NCBI GenBank assembly: GCA_037954665.1
Contig: JBBMOL010000193.1
Span: forward strand, 1,116,001 to 1,180,000
DNA from: Laguncularia racemosa
Lineage: Eukaryota > Streptophyta > Magnoliopsida > Myrtales > Combretaceae
Direction of reading: 5' to 3'
DNA length: 64,000 nucleotides
A program made the position numbers and the translations under genes. Every line of letters starts with the position of its first letter. The first letter of the stretch is position 1. The notes below the pieces were generated by a model. The model was given only the letters and a program-made list of their open reading frames with translations, made no database searches and was not told the origin of the DNA. Shown in pieces: positions 24,988-36,159 of the stretch.

Positions 24988-25086
24988 TAGCCCAGCTGGT
25001 CCGGACCACGAGCTAAGGCGCGCGTAGGGGGGCTCGGTCGCAGGTTCGAATGCGGCGGAAGCAGTTTCCGCGTTTTGCAATTTTTT
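24988..25086 (+). promoter_or_regulatory. tRNA-like Pol III promoter unit inside the LTR
   Basis: A box tagcccagctgg (24988-24999) fits the consensus TRGCNNAGYNGG at every fixed position. B box ggttcgaatgc (25043-25053) fits GWTCRANNC. The gap is 43 bases, within the normal tRNA range. A run of six T (25081-25086) could end Pol III transcription. The same arrangement is present in the other two LTRs. Transcription by Pol III is inference. Confidence 0.55.
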
Positions 25087-25394
25087 CACTTATCCAAGAC
25101 ACGTGACAACATCTGATTGGCTGGAGGAAGCGCACGCGCCGGGCGCGTGATCGTCTCCTACCTCGGGTCCGAGATCGCCGGCGGAAGAAAAATTCGCATT
25201 TCGGCCGTTTTGATTCGATTTTTTTGCACAAATCCAACATATCTTCAATGGAAATAAGATAAACATCATCTAATTGGAATCAAATCGCAACAAATCGACG
25301 GATTTACACAAATCGAAGTTGGTTTTTTTTAACCGAAAATCCGATTAGCTTCGATCGGAGGAAATCCAAGCTTATCCATCTCGGTTTCAAGTGC

Positions 25395-25404
25395 CTATAA
25401 ATAG
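25395..25404 (+). promoter_or_regulatory. LTR TATA box
   Basis: ctataaatag, kept in all three LTR copies (33522-33531 and 62654-62663) within a conserved context (tgcctataaatag). Probably marks the U3/R border about 30 bases downstream. Confidence 0.65.
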
Positions 25405-25697
25405 GAATCGAAGGGAGGAAGCCAAAACACGAATCAGAATTGAGAGAAAGTGAGAAAAGAGTGCAAATCGGAGGAGACCCAAAATCACGATTGCTGACCG
25501 GAGTTAAACCACCACCAGGAGACGATCTGGGAGCAAATCACCGCCACCATTGGATTCAGCACCCTAAGAAGTTAGGATTCGACATCTCATTTGTTGCGAA
25601 AGACCACCGGAATGCCGTGAACGAGCCTTCTCCGCCGCCGCGTTCGACCGATCCGATCCGACCCGACCGACTCGACCCGCGCACGACCCAGATCTAG

Positions 25698-27263
25698 GTA
25701 AGTCGAATTTTCTAGATTTTTTTTAATTTATTTATTTCGTTTATTTATTTATTCCGAATTGATTTATTATTTGTTATTTATTTAGCTATTTATTTATTTG
25801 TTTTTGTTTTATTTTCAATAAATAGGAAAATGATAGAAATTAGATTTTTCTAGGATTTAATAATGTAGAAAATAAAAAAAGAAGAAAAAAGAAAAAAATA
25901 AAATAAAATAATAAAAATGAAGAAAAACAATAAAAATATTAGAAAATAATAATAAAATTTTAGAATAGGATAGATAATAATTTAGGATAAAATTTTTATC
26001 ACAAAAAAAAAATTTACATAAAAATCCAAAAAAATCATAAAAATCATAAAATCATAAAAATCATGAAAATTAATAAAAAATTCAAAAATTATAAAAGAAT
26101 CATAAAAAAAAAAGTTTTAGCACTTAGAAAAATCCTTTTCTTCAAATAAATCCAAAATTGATGTTTTTCCCTAAAAATCATTTAAAAAAAATTAAATTAA
26201 AGTTTAGGTTTAGATTTTTTAGAAAAAATCCCAAAAATGATAAGAACATAAATCAAAAGAGATTTTAAAATTAAAATTCACAAACACACTTAAGTTTTCA
26301 GAAAAGCGAACTACGACTTGTTTGATCCTGAGTAGCAGGTACGTAGGCACCCATTCGGGTCAACCCATAAAATGAATGAAAAATCCTTTTCTTGAAATAA
26401 TTAAAAAATATAATAAAAAGTAACAGAAACACAATAAAACACATTTCTAAATAAGAACAATTTTAAGAGATTAGGTGGTAACCGTATGGTTTTAATAGGT
26501 TAGCCTCCGGACTTAGAAACTCTGGTTTTCCCTTTTCCTCTTTTCACAAAAACGAGAAGAGGAAATAACGACGACTAGTGGTCTAAATTAAGACTAATCC
26601 GCTCCTTTAGTCTTAATTCAATTTTTCCCAACAACAGTTGGGTGGCGACTCCAAAAATCAAACGAAATTCCTAACTCAAGTCGATGATCTACATTAGATG
26701 AGCATAGGGTCTAGTTTAGATCAGATTAGGAATGGGAATTCAAAAATTAGACTTGATAGGATGGCGACTCCACTGGGGACCCATGCTAGTAGGCTAGCCA
26801 CCTGAATCTCTTCGAATTGTTTCTTTAAGAAATGTGCTTCAATTGTTATCCTGTTACTAATTTTTCAGGGATTAGTTAGATTTTTAATGTTTCTTTACTG
26901 TGGGGGTTTGCTTGCATATATTTGTGTGAGTAGATGCGGTCGAACCCGGACCGTCTTAGAAACCTAAGACGGGGAGCCATTGTGTAGGTTTTGGGCAAAG
27001 TGAGTTGATTCACCGTTCGGGATCGATTAAGCTACCCCACCCTATGCTTCAATAAGGCCTGAGATCCATTTCTTCGAGAATGTTGGAGGCCATAGAGCTC
27101 GAGAACCAGTTAGAACCAACCTACTTGCATACATAACATCATAAGGGGTTGACAATTGATGACAATGTAATGGTTTGTTATTTTTCTTCATGGAGTTCAT
27201 GTATATTTCCTTGTAATGCTTTCATAGTTCTGCTTGTAATTAGGCGGTTTCTTATTGTAATAG
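25698..27263 (+). other. Possible leader intron of the Ogre-like element
   Basis: A strong donor (ctag|gtaagt) at 25698 closes the GC-rich leader in the LTR and is kept in the other LTRs (33827 and 62955). A pyrimidine-rich tract ending ttcttattgtaatag lies directly before the ORF1 ATG at 27264. Splicing between them would place the ORF1 start at once after the leader, but it would also remove the primer-binding site, so spliced RNA could serve translation only. An alternative acceptor or donor site, gagtagcag|gtacg, lies near 26340. Inference only. Confidence 0.3.
26762..26780 (+). other. Primer-binding site, tRNA-Arg(ACG) type
   Basis: TGGCGACTCCACTGGGGAC starts three bases after the 5' LTR. 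It matches the reverse complement of the 3' end of plant tRNA-Arg(ACG) as I remember it, with A for G inside. Primers of tRNA-Arg type are typical of Ogre-like elements. Confidence 0.7.
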
Positions 27264-28783
27264 ATGGCTAGTAGTGCAGTCGACCGCCTCCTCCGCAAAG
27301 AAATTCGGGTGTACAAACCTTTGGACCCAAAATTGGTACTGGACCATTGGTTTACCTTATACAACCCAGAGGAGCAGGCCTTCATCCAGCAAAAGATTGG
27401 CCCCATCCTCTCACTGACAAAGATAGAGGTGAATTTGCCTTTAGTCCGGGCCATGCTCTAATTATGGGAAATCGAGCCCGCCGCCTTCTTTATCGGGCCG
27501 CATGAGATCACCCCTACCTTGGAAGAGTACACCCAGTTGCTACAGGCTCCAGCACTGACTGATCAAATCTACGCACCAGACCTTGAAGCCGGGCCAGCCG
27601 GTACCTTTAGCAGATTATTAGGCATCCGTAAGACAGCAGTCAACAAAGCCCTGGCAGACTGTAATGGATATTGCATACAGATGGATGATTTAGAAGCCTG
27701 GTTCATCGCCCGAGAGGACAATGGGGATAGGAAGGACATACTGTGTGGGGACCCTAAGACCTACAAATAGAGAAGGATGAATGGTTTCATTTTGACAGCT
27801 TTTGCCACTATATTGTTCCCCACCGGAACTTTCTATATTGGGTTGCAGAGCTGGTGACCCAATCCCTAGAGGGAAGATCTTACATCCCTACTCTACTGGC
27901 TGAACAAATCCGGAACTTGAATTTCCTTAAGAAGAAAGGCCACGGGATCCTTCGCTCAAGCCTCAACCTTTTGCTAATATGGTTTGTGAGCTACCTTAAG
28001 TGCTTCGGACTGAACATGGTCCGAAAAACCTTGGCCCAGCAGCTGGATCTCGTAGACTCATGTATAGAAAAAGTGAAGCTACTCGACGACCTCACTAGCC
28101 ACAGTTGGGTAGAGGTACTTAGAAGTTTTAGTGCTGAGGATATTCTGTGGACAGCCAGGTGGAGTTGCTGTGACAAAATCATCTTGACTTGCAGTAACTT
28201 CCAAGCAGTGCCTTTGATCGGAATCAATGGATGTATTGGATATCACCCCAACTCAGTGGTTCGCCAATTTGGTACTATCCAAGATATAGTTTATTGGCCC
28301 TCGCTGGAAGCAGTTACCTTTGAGTATCAAGATCCGAACCTACTGGTAGTAGAGAAGTTTGCTAAGCTGGCAGAGGTCAAAGCACTTTGGGAAGCCAGAA
28401 TTGAAAGCCCGAATGTGGACCTCGGGGAGATAGACGACGAAGTGGGAAAACACCGAGTCACTAGAGAATTTGTAATCCGCCAGCTATACCAGATAGGGGA
28501 AAGAGCATATCGGGTTCCAGACATCACTCAGCCAAGACCAGACAAGATCAATCCAGAGACAGAAATCTACCTAGAGCAGGTCAAGGCCCGAATGGAGGTA
28601 TACTTTGAAGCTGTAGATTATAAGAAAGACATCTGGAAGGGACGCTTCAAGAAATCCGACCAAAGGAACAAGGCCTTGGAAGCACAATTGGAGAAGACCC
28701 AAGCCAAAGTCAAAGAATTAGAAGCTGTCATCAATGGGAAGTCTGAGACTCCACAACAGAAGACCAAAAAAACTAGGAGATAG
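27264..28783 (+). pseudogene. Ogre-type ORF1 protein, DUF7745 domain with C-terminal coiled coil
   Basis: About 505 codons broken by only a few lesions: a stop at 27459-27461, a stop at 27768-27770, and one frameshift between about 27770 and 27854. Domain order follows DUF7745: an N-terminal helical part (MASSAVDRLL), then FFIGPHEITPTLEEYTQLLQ (families: CFTFG--D--PT-EEY--LL), then NGFILTAFATILFPTG. Next come LAEQIRNLNFLKKKGHG and LLLIWFVSYL, EDILWTARWSCCDKI, and VPLIGINGCIGYHPNSVVRQ. The last ~70 residues are a charged coiled coil (KALEAQLEKTQAKVKELEAV). ORF1 of Ogre elements has no proven role. The low number of lesions suggests recent decay or a role until recently. No zinc knuckle or protease is present, so this is not gag. 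Confidence 0.75.
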
Positions 28784-30780
28784 ATCATTATTTGTAATAT
28801 TTTATTTTGATCATTGAACTCTAAAATTTTTAATATTAATAAAAGTGAAGTTTCGATATTACATCGTCAATCAATTGTCGACCCTTTTATTTTAGCATCC
28901 GTGTGAGCATTTTGTTTACATATTTACTAAAAAATAAGAATAATAAAGAAAATAAATAAATAAAGAAAATTGAAGAGTTACTAACGATAAGAGATCTTTT
29001 CAAGGTCTTAAAAGTTGCTTCTAAATGGTCAGCTTAACCTAAAGCTCATAGTCACTTGCTCTAAACATAAAACCGAAGACCTCTATAACCTACTCTCAAC
29101 TTAAAAGACCCCATTCACTTTAAAAGGTCTCCTCATATCTTGATTTAGCCTCAAAACATAAAACGTCCCAACACCCTCCAATCCTAAAAGCTGCACTTGA
29201 AGTTTCCTTTCCATCAAAAGTTATCTAAACCAGACACAGAGACAATTAATTTTTGGGCACACTTTCACAGTAGCTATGGTTAATTATCAATGAGGGTATA
29301 AAGAAGACTATTCCAAATATTTGAGTCTTAGGCGCTTAAGACCAAATCGCTTGTTCAAATTGACAACAGTACATGAGGACACCATGAGAAGTGGTGAATA
29401 TAGGCAAATTTGAAGGGTTTAAGATGACAAGAGGCAAACCGCGTCCCAAACACTAACCCTTAAACACTTGAGAGTTGAGTGTTATTAGTGTGAGGTTTTA
29501 GACTCATTCCTTAAAGGAGGTCTATCTTGAATTTGATATGTTAAATCAAAATAATGTTAGGCATTCATTTTTGCTACCCTAAACACAATCACCCTTTGAC
29601 AAACAAGAGTTTCAAAATTTAACCCTACCGTCAACCACCCCACGATGGAATAATTGGGAAGATAGAGACATCAATAGTGCTTGCCCTAGTTGCAACAATT
29701 CCAAATTTTAGCCATAGATAATTTATTTGAGATGAAGAGAAGTCCACATTTCGAAGAAAAGAAATACACATAACCCACAGGAGATAATCACCATTGGGCC
29801 CAAAAGAAAAAGAAAAAAAGATGGAAAAAGAGAATGAATGAAAGAAAAAATGAAAGAAAAAGAAAGAAAAGAAAAAGAAAAGAAGAGAAATGAGAAAAGC
29901 CTACGAATGTAGCTAAATCTATAAAAAGCACAACAACACTTGAAAATACCAGGGCCAAATACGAGAGTAGTTCAAAGATGTACTACCCTTTTTGAAGACT
30001 TCTCCAAATCATTGAAAATAACTTATCTTAAGCAAAAATTGCTAGGGCAAGTACTATTCTAGTTCTTTTTCTCAAGGTTTCTTGACTTACAAACTCAAGT
30101 TGAAATGATGATTCTTTCAAAATAAATCTTGACATACTTTTCTGAAATCAATAACCAAAGAGCCTAAATTGTATTACAAGTATGAAAAGGCCTAATGAAT
30201 TGATTAAAGCGTATTACTTACAAGAAAGGCCATAATTTTTGGAATAGAAGTCAAAAGTGACATCTAAACCAAGAGATTGTGAGGAAGTCCTCTTAGATTA
30301 AACCAATTAAAAACGAGATATATGTTTATAAATGGAATGAGGGAATTTACTCATTGGTGTTGTTTAGCCTAAATTTTAAATACTGATGTCCCCCAAGAAG
30401 AAGATATGAGTCTTAATTACAAGAAAACCCCTCAAGAGATGATTAATTAAGCTAAAACACCACATTTGTTTTCTAAGATTAAACCAAACCCTCTAAGAAA
30501 AATGAGGCAAAAGAGTAAGTGATTATTGAGTAGTAGGGAATGCTTACCCTTTATTTGTATTTTTAGGAGCCTTGTCAGACTCTTTACTCATTAGCAATGC
30601 TCGCTAAAAAAAAAAAAACACTTCAATTCTTTGCTACATTATCCTTAGGTTTCAGAAGAGCATTTTTTGGAAATTTGCAGAAAAATTTTAGTCATCACTT
30701 ATTCACAAGTCTTAAGTCATCTTACATTTAGGAACTCTTGACTATTATTGAAAAAAAATAAGTTTCTCACTTGGGAATTT
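28784..30780 (+). other. Internal non-coding region of the Ogre-like element
   Basis: This is where gag-pol would lie in a full element. I find no open frame of note and no retroviral motif. It includes a purine-rich stretch of gaaag/aaaga repeats at 29805-29890. Confidence 0.6.
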
Positions 30781-30784
30781 CTTC

Positions 30785-32720
30785 CTTTAATAGGTTAGTC
30801 AACCTATAGGGGGCACTTTCCTAAAACTTTGTTCTCATGGTTAGCCTATAGGGGGCACTTTTTAAGACAATCCTATTCTTGGTTAGTCAGCCCATAGGGG
30901 GCACTTTCCTAAAACTTTGTTCTCATGGTTAGCCCATAGGGGAAACTTTTTGAGACAATTCAATTCTAGGTTAGTCAGCCCATAGGGGACACTTTCCTAA
31001 AACTTTATTCTCATGGTTAGCCCATAGGGAGCACTTTTTGAGACAATTCTATCTCAGGTTAGTTAGCCCATAGGGGGCACTTTTCTAAAACTTTGTTCTC
31101 ATGGTTAGCCCATAGGGGGCACTTTTTGAGACAATTCTATCCCAGGTTAGTCAGCCCATATGGGGCACTTTCCTAAAACCTTGTTTTCATGGTTAGCCCA
31201 TAGGGGGCACTTTTTGAGACCAATTCAATTCCAGGTTAGTCAGCCCATAGGGACACTTTCCTAAAACCTTGTTCTCATGGTTAGCCCATAGAGGGCACTT
31301 TTTGAGACCAATTCAATTCCAGGTTAGTCAACCCATAGGAGGCACTTTCCTAAAACTTTGTTCTTATGGTTAGCCCATAGGGGGCACTTTTTGAGACAAT
31401 TCAATTCCAGGTTAGTCAGCCCATAAGGGGCACTTTCCTAAAACTTTGTTCTCATAGTTAGCTCATGGGGGCATTTTTTGAGACAATTCTATCCCAGGTT
31501 AGTTAGCCCATAGGGGGCACTTTTTGAGACAATTCAATCCCATGTTAGTCAGCCCATAGGGGGCACTTTTTGAGACAATTCAATCCCAGGTTAGTCAGCC
31601 CATAGGGGGCACTTTCCTAAAACTTTGTCCTCATGGTTAGCCCATAGGGGCACTTTTTGAGGCAAATTCAATTCCAGGTTAGTTAGCCCATAGGAGGCAC
31701 TTTCCTAAAAACTTTGTTTTCAAGGTCAACCCATAGGGGGCACTTTTTGAGACAATCCCATCATAGGTTAGTCAGCCCATAGGGGGCACTTTCCTAAAAC
31801 ATTTGTTCTCATGGTTAGCCCATAGGGGGCACTTTTTGAGACAATTCTATCATAGGTTAGTCAGCCCATAGGGGACACTTTCCTAAAAATATGTTCTCAT
31901 GGTTAGCCCATACGAGACACCTTTTTGAGACATCATTTCTATCTTAGGTTAGTCAGCCCATAGGGGGCACTTTCCTAAAACTTTGTTCTTAAGGTCAGCC
32001 TATAAGGGGCACCTTTGAGGCAAATTCAATTTTAGGTTAGTCAGCCCATAGGGGGCACTTTCCTAAAACTTTGTCCTCATGATTAGCCCATAGAGGACAC
32101 TTTTTGAGGCATTTTATCAAAGGTTAGTCAGCCCATAGAGGGCACTTTCCTAAAACTTTGTTCTCATGGTTAGCCCATAGGGGGTACTTTTTGAGACAAT
32201 CCTATTCAAGGTTAGTCAGCCCATAGGGGGCACTTTCCTAAAACTTTGTTCTCATGGTTAGCCCATAAAGGGGCACTTTTTGAGACAATTCCTATTCAAG
32301 GTTAGTCAGCCTATAGGGGGCACTTTCCTAAAAATCTACCTCGAGGTTAGACCATAGGGGGCACTTTTTGAGGCATTTTATCAAAGGTTAGTGAGCCCAT
32401 GAGGGGTACTTTCCTAAACTCTCTCGATTAGTCAGCTCTTAGGGCACTTTTCAGAAATATTCTTCCAAACAGTTGCTAGTCTAACAAGACGCTTTTATTG
32501 ACAGGTAGCCAGCTCATAAGGGCGCTTCCTGAGTAAATAATCTTCTTTTCAAGGTTGCTAGTCTGATAAGACGCTTCCTGCCATCATTTCTCATATATTC
32601 ATGAACAATGTTTGACATGTTTCCTGTCGCCAATTAGTCAGCCCATAAAGCACTTTTTGGGAAGGAACATCATTCTAAATTGTTAGGTCCATCTTAACTC
32701 GTGGGATTATTAGCTCATGG
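30785..32720 (+). repeat. Tandem array, dimeric unit ~88 bp
   Basis: About 18-20 units in a row. Each dimer joins two related halves of about 44 bases. Half one is gttagtcagcccatagggg plus cactttcctaaaactttg; half two is ggttagcccatagggggcac plus tttttgagacaattc. Units differ by point changes and small indels. The last part (32420-32720) decays into looser forms such as gctagtctgataagacgc. The array ends about 100 bases before the 3' LTR. Satellite-like arrays in the 3' untranslated region are known from Ogre elements of other plants. Confidence 0.92.
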
Positions 32721-32806
32721 AGCATTTTCCTACTAGAAACCTATTTAAGAGGCCAAAAATGACGTCTTCTTTTTTGTCTTTGTAGTCAAGTTTTTCAAAC
32801 TTTACT

Positions 32807-32821
32807 ACAAAGAGGGGCGGC
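32807..32821 (+). other. Polypurine tract
   Basis: acaaagaggggcggc lies directly before the 3' LTR start TGTAAACACC (32822). It is the expected primer site for plus-strand DNA synthesis. Confidence 0.6.
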
Positions 32822-34868
32822 TGTAAACACCCCATTTTTGCCCTAGGAATCAATAATAATCAATCATAATCAATTTTCAAAAATTTCCAATTTTTTCTAA
32901 TTTTTCTCTAATTTACCATAAATAATAAAAATATTCAAAAAAATAAAAATAAATAGGAAAACACATCAATTTTGAAAAATTATTTCAGAAATGGAAATAA
33001 TAAATAATAAACAATTTTTACAAATTTTTGAAATTTCAAAAAATACAAAAAAAATAAAAAATTCGCATTGCATATATGCAATTTGCGAAATTAGAAAAAT
33101 CAAGAAAGTGAGCTAGCCCAGCTGGTCCGGACAACGGGCTAAGGCGCGCGCAGGGGGGCTCGGTCACAGGTTCGAATCGCGGGGGAAGCAGTTTCTGCGT
33201 TTTGCAATTTTTTCACTTATCCAGGACACGTGGTAGCATCCGATTGGCTGGAGGAAGCGCACGCGTCGGGCGCGTGATCGTCTCCTACCTCGGGTCCGAG
33301 ATCGCCGGCGGAAGAAAAATTTGCATTTCGGCCGTTTTGATTCGATGTTTTGCACAAATCCAATAGATCTTCAACGGAAATAAGATAAACATCATCTAAT
33401 TGGAATCAAATCGCAACAAATCGACGGATTTACACAAATCAGAGTTGGTTTTTTTTTAACCAAAAATCCGATTAGCTTCGATCGAAAGAAATCCGAGCTT
33501 ATCCAGCTCGGTTTCAAGTGCCTATAAATAGGAATCAAAGGGAGGAAGCTAAAACACGAATCAGAATTGAGAGAAAGTGAGAAAAGAGTGCAAATCGGAG
33601 GAGACCCAAAATTGCGGTTGCCGACCGGAGTTAAACCACCACCAGGAGACGATCTGGGAGCAAACCACCGCCACCATTGGATTCAGCATCCTCAAGAAGC
33701 TAGGATTCGACACCTCATTTGTTGCGAAAGACCGCCGGAACGCCGTGAACGAGCCTTCTCCGCCGCCGCGTTCGACCGATCCGATCCGACCCGACCGACC
33801 CGACCCGCACACCGACCCGGATCCAGGTAAATCGGATTTTCCGGATTTTTTTAATTTATTTATTTTGTTTATTTATTTATTCCGAATTGATTTATTATTT
33901 GTTATTTATTTAGCTATTTATTTATTTGTTTTTTTTTTATTTTCAATAAATAGGAAAATGATAGAAATTAGATTTTTCTAGGATTTAATAATGTAGAAAA
34001 TAAAAAGAAGAAAAAAGAAAAAAATAAAATAAAATAATAAAAATGAAGAAAAACAATAAAAATATTAGAAAAAAAATAATAAAATTTTAGAATAGGATAG
34101 ATAATAATTTAGGATAAAATTTTTATCACAATTTTTTTTTTTACATAAAAATAAAAAAAATCATAAAAATCATGAAAATTAATAAAAAATTCAAAAATTA
34201 TAAAAGAATCATAAAAAAATAAGTTTTAGCACTTAGAAAAATCCTTTTCTTCAAATAAATCCAAAATTGATGTTTTTCCCTAAGAATCATTTTCAAAAAA
34301 AATTAAATTAAAGTTTAGGCTTAGATTTTTTAGAAAAAATCCCAAAATGATAAGAACATAAATCAAAAGAGATTTTAAAATTAAAATTCACAAACACACT
34401 TAAGTTTTCAGAAAAGCGAACTACGGCTTGTTTGATCCTGAGTAACAGGTACGTAGGCACCCATTCGGGTCAACCCATAAAATGAATGAAAAATCCTTTT
34501 CTTGAAATAATTAAAAAATATAATAAAAAGTAACAGAAACACAATAAAACACATTTCTAAATAGGAACAATTTTAGGAGATTAGGTGGTAACCGTAAGGT
34601 TTTAATAGGTTAGCCTCCGGACTTAGAAACTCTGGTTTTCCCTTTTCCTCTTTTCACAAAAATGAGAAGAGGAAATAACGACGACTAGTGGTCCAAATTA
34701 AGACTAATCCGCTCCTTTAGTCTTAATTCAATTTTTCTCAACAATAGTTGGGTGGCGACTCCAAAAATCAAACGAAATTCCTAACTCAAGTCGAGGATCT
34801 ACATTAGATGAGCATAGGGTCTAGTCTAGATCGGATTAGGAATGGGAATTCAAAAATTAGACTCGGCA
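32822..34868 (+). repeat. 3' LTR of the Ogre-like element
   Basis: Direct copy of 24716-26758, with scattered substitutions and small indels in homopolymers. Ends are TGTAAACACC and ACTCGGCA. It keeps the Pol III-like unit (A box 33114-33125, B box ggttcgaatcg 33169-33179, T6 33208-33213), TATA box (33522-33531) and donor (33827, gtaaat). Confidence 0.92.
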
Positions 34869-36027
34869 ATGTGTATATATATTCATTATTGTGAATTTTC
34901 CTTGAAATTGTCATGGTCAAGCTTTGCGTGTGTATGGGAATTGGTGATGGCTGTGTGTTATGTTCTGTGAGTGCGTAGGTTGTGTGGAGCATGCACGTTG
35001 TTAGCTATAAGGAGGTGCTTTGTGTTGGTTAGTGTCGTGTGTGTGGGGTGGGATTACTCTGTTTCATGCTCTGTTGGTACTCTGTCGTGCTCAATTGTAT
35101 GATCATGGAGTAGCACCCTATTGTGTGGACTATATGCGTGTGTGGTGTGTGAACTATATGTTGCTAGTTGTGTGGTGTGTGATCATAGAGTAGTGCCTTG
35201 TTTCATAGATTGTGTGTTTATGTGGTGTGTGATCATGGAGTGGTGCCCTATTGCATGGATTGTGTGCATGTGTGGTGTGTGATTGTGTAGTGGTGTCGTA
35301 TTATGTACATTATGTGCATGCATGGTGTGTGAATTGTGTGCTGTTGGTTGTGTGGTGTATGATCGTGGAGTGGTGCCCTGTTGCATGGGTTGAGAGTGTG
35401 TGGTGGTGATCTGCTGTGTGCTATTGCGTGATTGTGCCTATATGTGCAGCTATGCATGTTGTGTGTGCTATTGGTCATTTGTTACATGTCGTGCCCTATT
35501 ACATGACCGTGCTTGTGTGTGCAGCTATGCATGTTGTATGTGTCGCTGGTTATCTATTGCATGCTATGCCCTATTGTTATGTGTGTGTGGCTGTACATGT
35601 TATGTGTTGCTGGTCATTTGTCACATTTGGTGTGCCCATGTTGTTGGGTATTTGTCACGTATTGTGTGCTATTGCATGGTTGTGCCTGTGTATGTGGCTA
35701 TGCATGTTTTGTATGTTGCTAGTCATCTATTGCATCTTGTATGCTATCATGTGTTATGTGCATCTATGTGTGACTATGTATACCATATGATATGTAGAGA
35801 GTGTGGTATAGTGTTGTATGTGTGTGTGCTAGGCAGCGTGCTGCTACTGTGTGTGCTAGGCATGGTGTTGTGGTGTGCAAGGTTGTATGTGCAAGCATAG
35901 TATGTGGGCATGCCGGCATAGGGTGTGGGGGTATGCAGGCGTTGTATGTGTTGGTGGTTTGTGTGTGTGTATGTACATAGGGGAAGGACGAGAGGAGAAA
36001 GTATATGTAATTACATCTATATTTATA

Positions 36028-36065
<38 letters not shown>

Positions 36066-36070
36066 ATATG
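34869..36070. repeat. GT-rich minisatellite with a (TG)n end
   Basis: Directly after the 3' LTR. From about 35090 to 35400 units like gtgtggtgtgtgatcatgga with gtggtgccctattgcatgg recur with a period of roughly 60-70 bases. From 35430 to 35760 a second form, built on cagctatgcatgttgtgtg and ttgctggtcatttgtcac, recurs about every 80-90 bases. It ends with a perfect (TG)15 at 36035-36064. Open frames here are by-products of the repeat, not genes. Confidence 0.75.
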
Positions 36071-36159
36071 CGTGTATGTAAAAATGATGAAAAAAAGAAA
36101 AATATTTTTGATTTATTTTATTAATAATATTATTACACAATTTATTCATATTAATTAAA

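Larger units (their letters stand above)
24716..26758 (+). repeat. 5' LTR of the Ogre-like element
   Basis: Begins TGTAAACATC and ends ACTTGATA; the 3' copy ends ACTCGGCA and the third copy ACTCGACA, so the ancestral ends are TGT...ACA. It includes a tRNA-like Pol III unit (24988-25086), a TATA box (ctataaatag, 25395-25404), a GC-rich transcribed leader (25440-25697) ending at a splice donor (ag|gtaagt, 25698), and an AT-rich second half. Confidence 0.9.
24716..34868 (+). mobile_element. Complete non-autonomous Ogre-like LTR retrotransposon, 10.15 kb
   Basis: Two near-identical direct LTRs (24716-26758 and 32822-34868) flank an internal region that begins with a primer-binding site and ends with a purine-rich tract. 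Flanking 5-mers are ATGTA (24711-24715) and ATGTG (34869-34873), a target duplication with one change. The only coding part is ORF1 (27264-28783), of the DUF7745 type that lies upstream of gag in Ogre/Tat-lineage Ty3/gypsy elements. No gag, protease, reverse transcriptase, RNase H or integrase can be read between ORF1 and the 3' LTR. The space holds non-coding DNA and a long tandem array instead. It must therefore borrow its replication enzymes from a related full element. LTR similarity suggests it is the youngest full insertion in the window. Confidence 0.85.

Noticed and set aside
24988..25086. A true tRNA gene
   Set aside because: A and B boxes fit, but I could not fold a proper cloverleaf with an acceptor stem and anticodon. 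I report it only as a tRNA-like promoter.
25440..25697. GC-rich open frame in the LTR leader (and its copy near 33567-33830)
   Set aside because: It starts with a non-ATG codon, differs in frame between LTR copies through indels, and is better explained as transcribed leader before the splice donor.
30785..32720. CRISPR-like array
   Set aside because: The units are contiguous tandem repeats with no unique spacers, inside a plant retrotransposon.
35400..36149. Long open frames on both strands (up to 166 codons) with Cys/Val/Tyr or His/Thr/Pro-rich products
   Set aside because: They are translations of the GT-rich minisatellite and show only its periodic composition. They overlap on several frames and have no domain.
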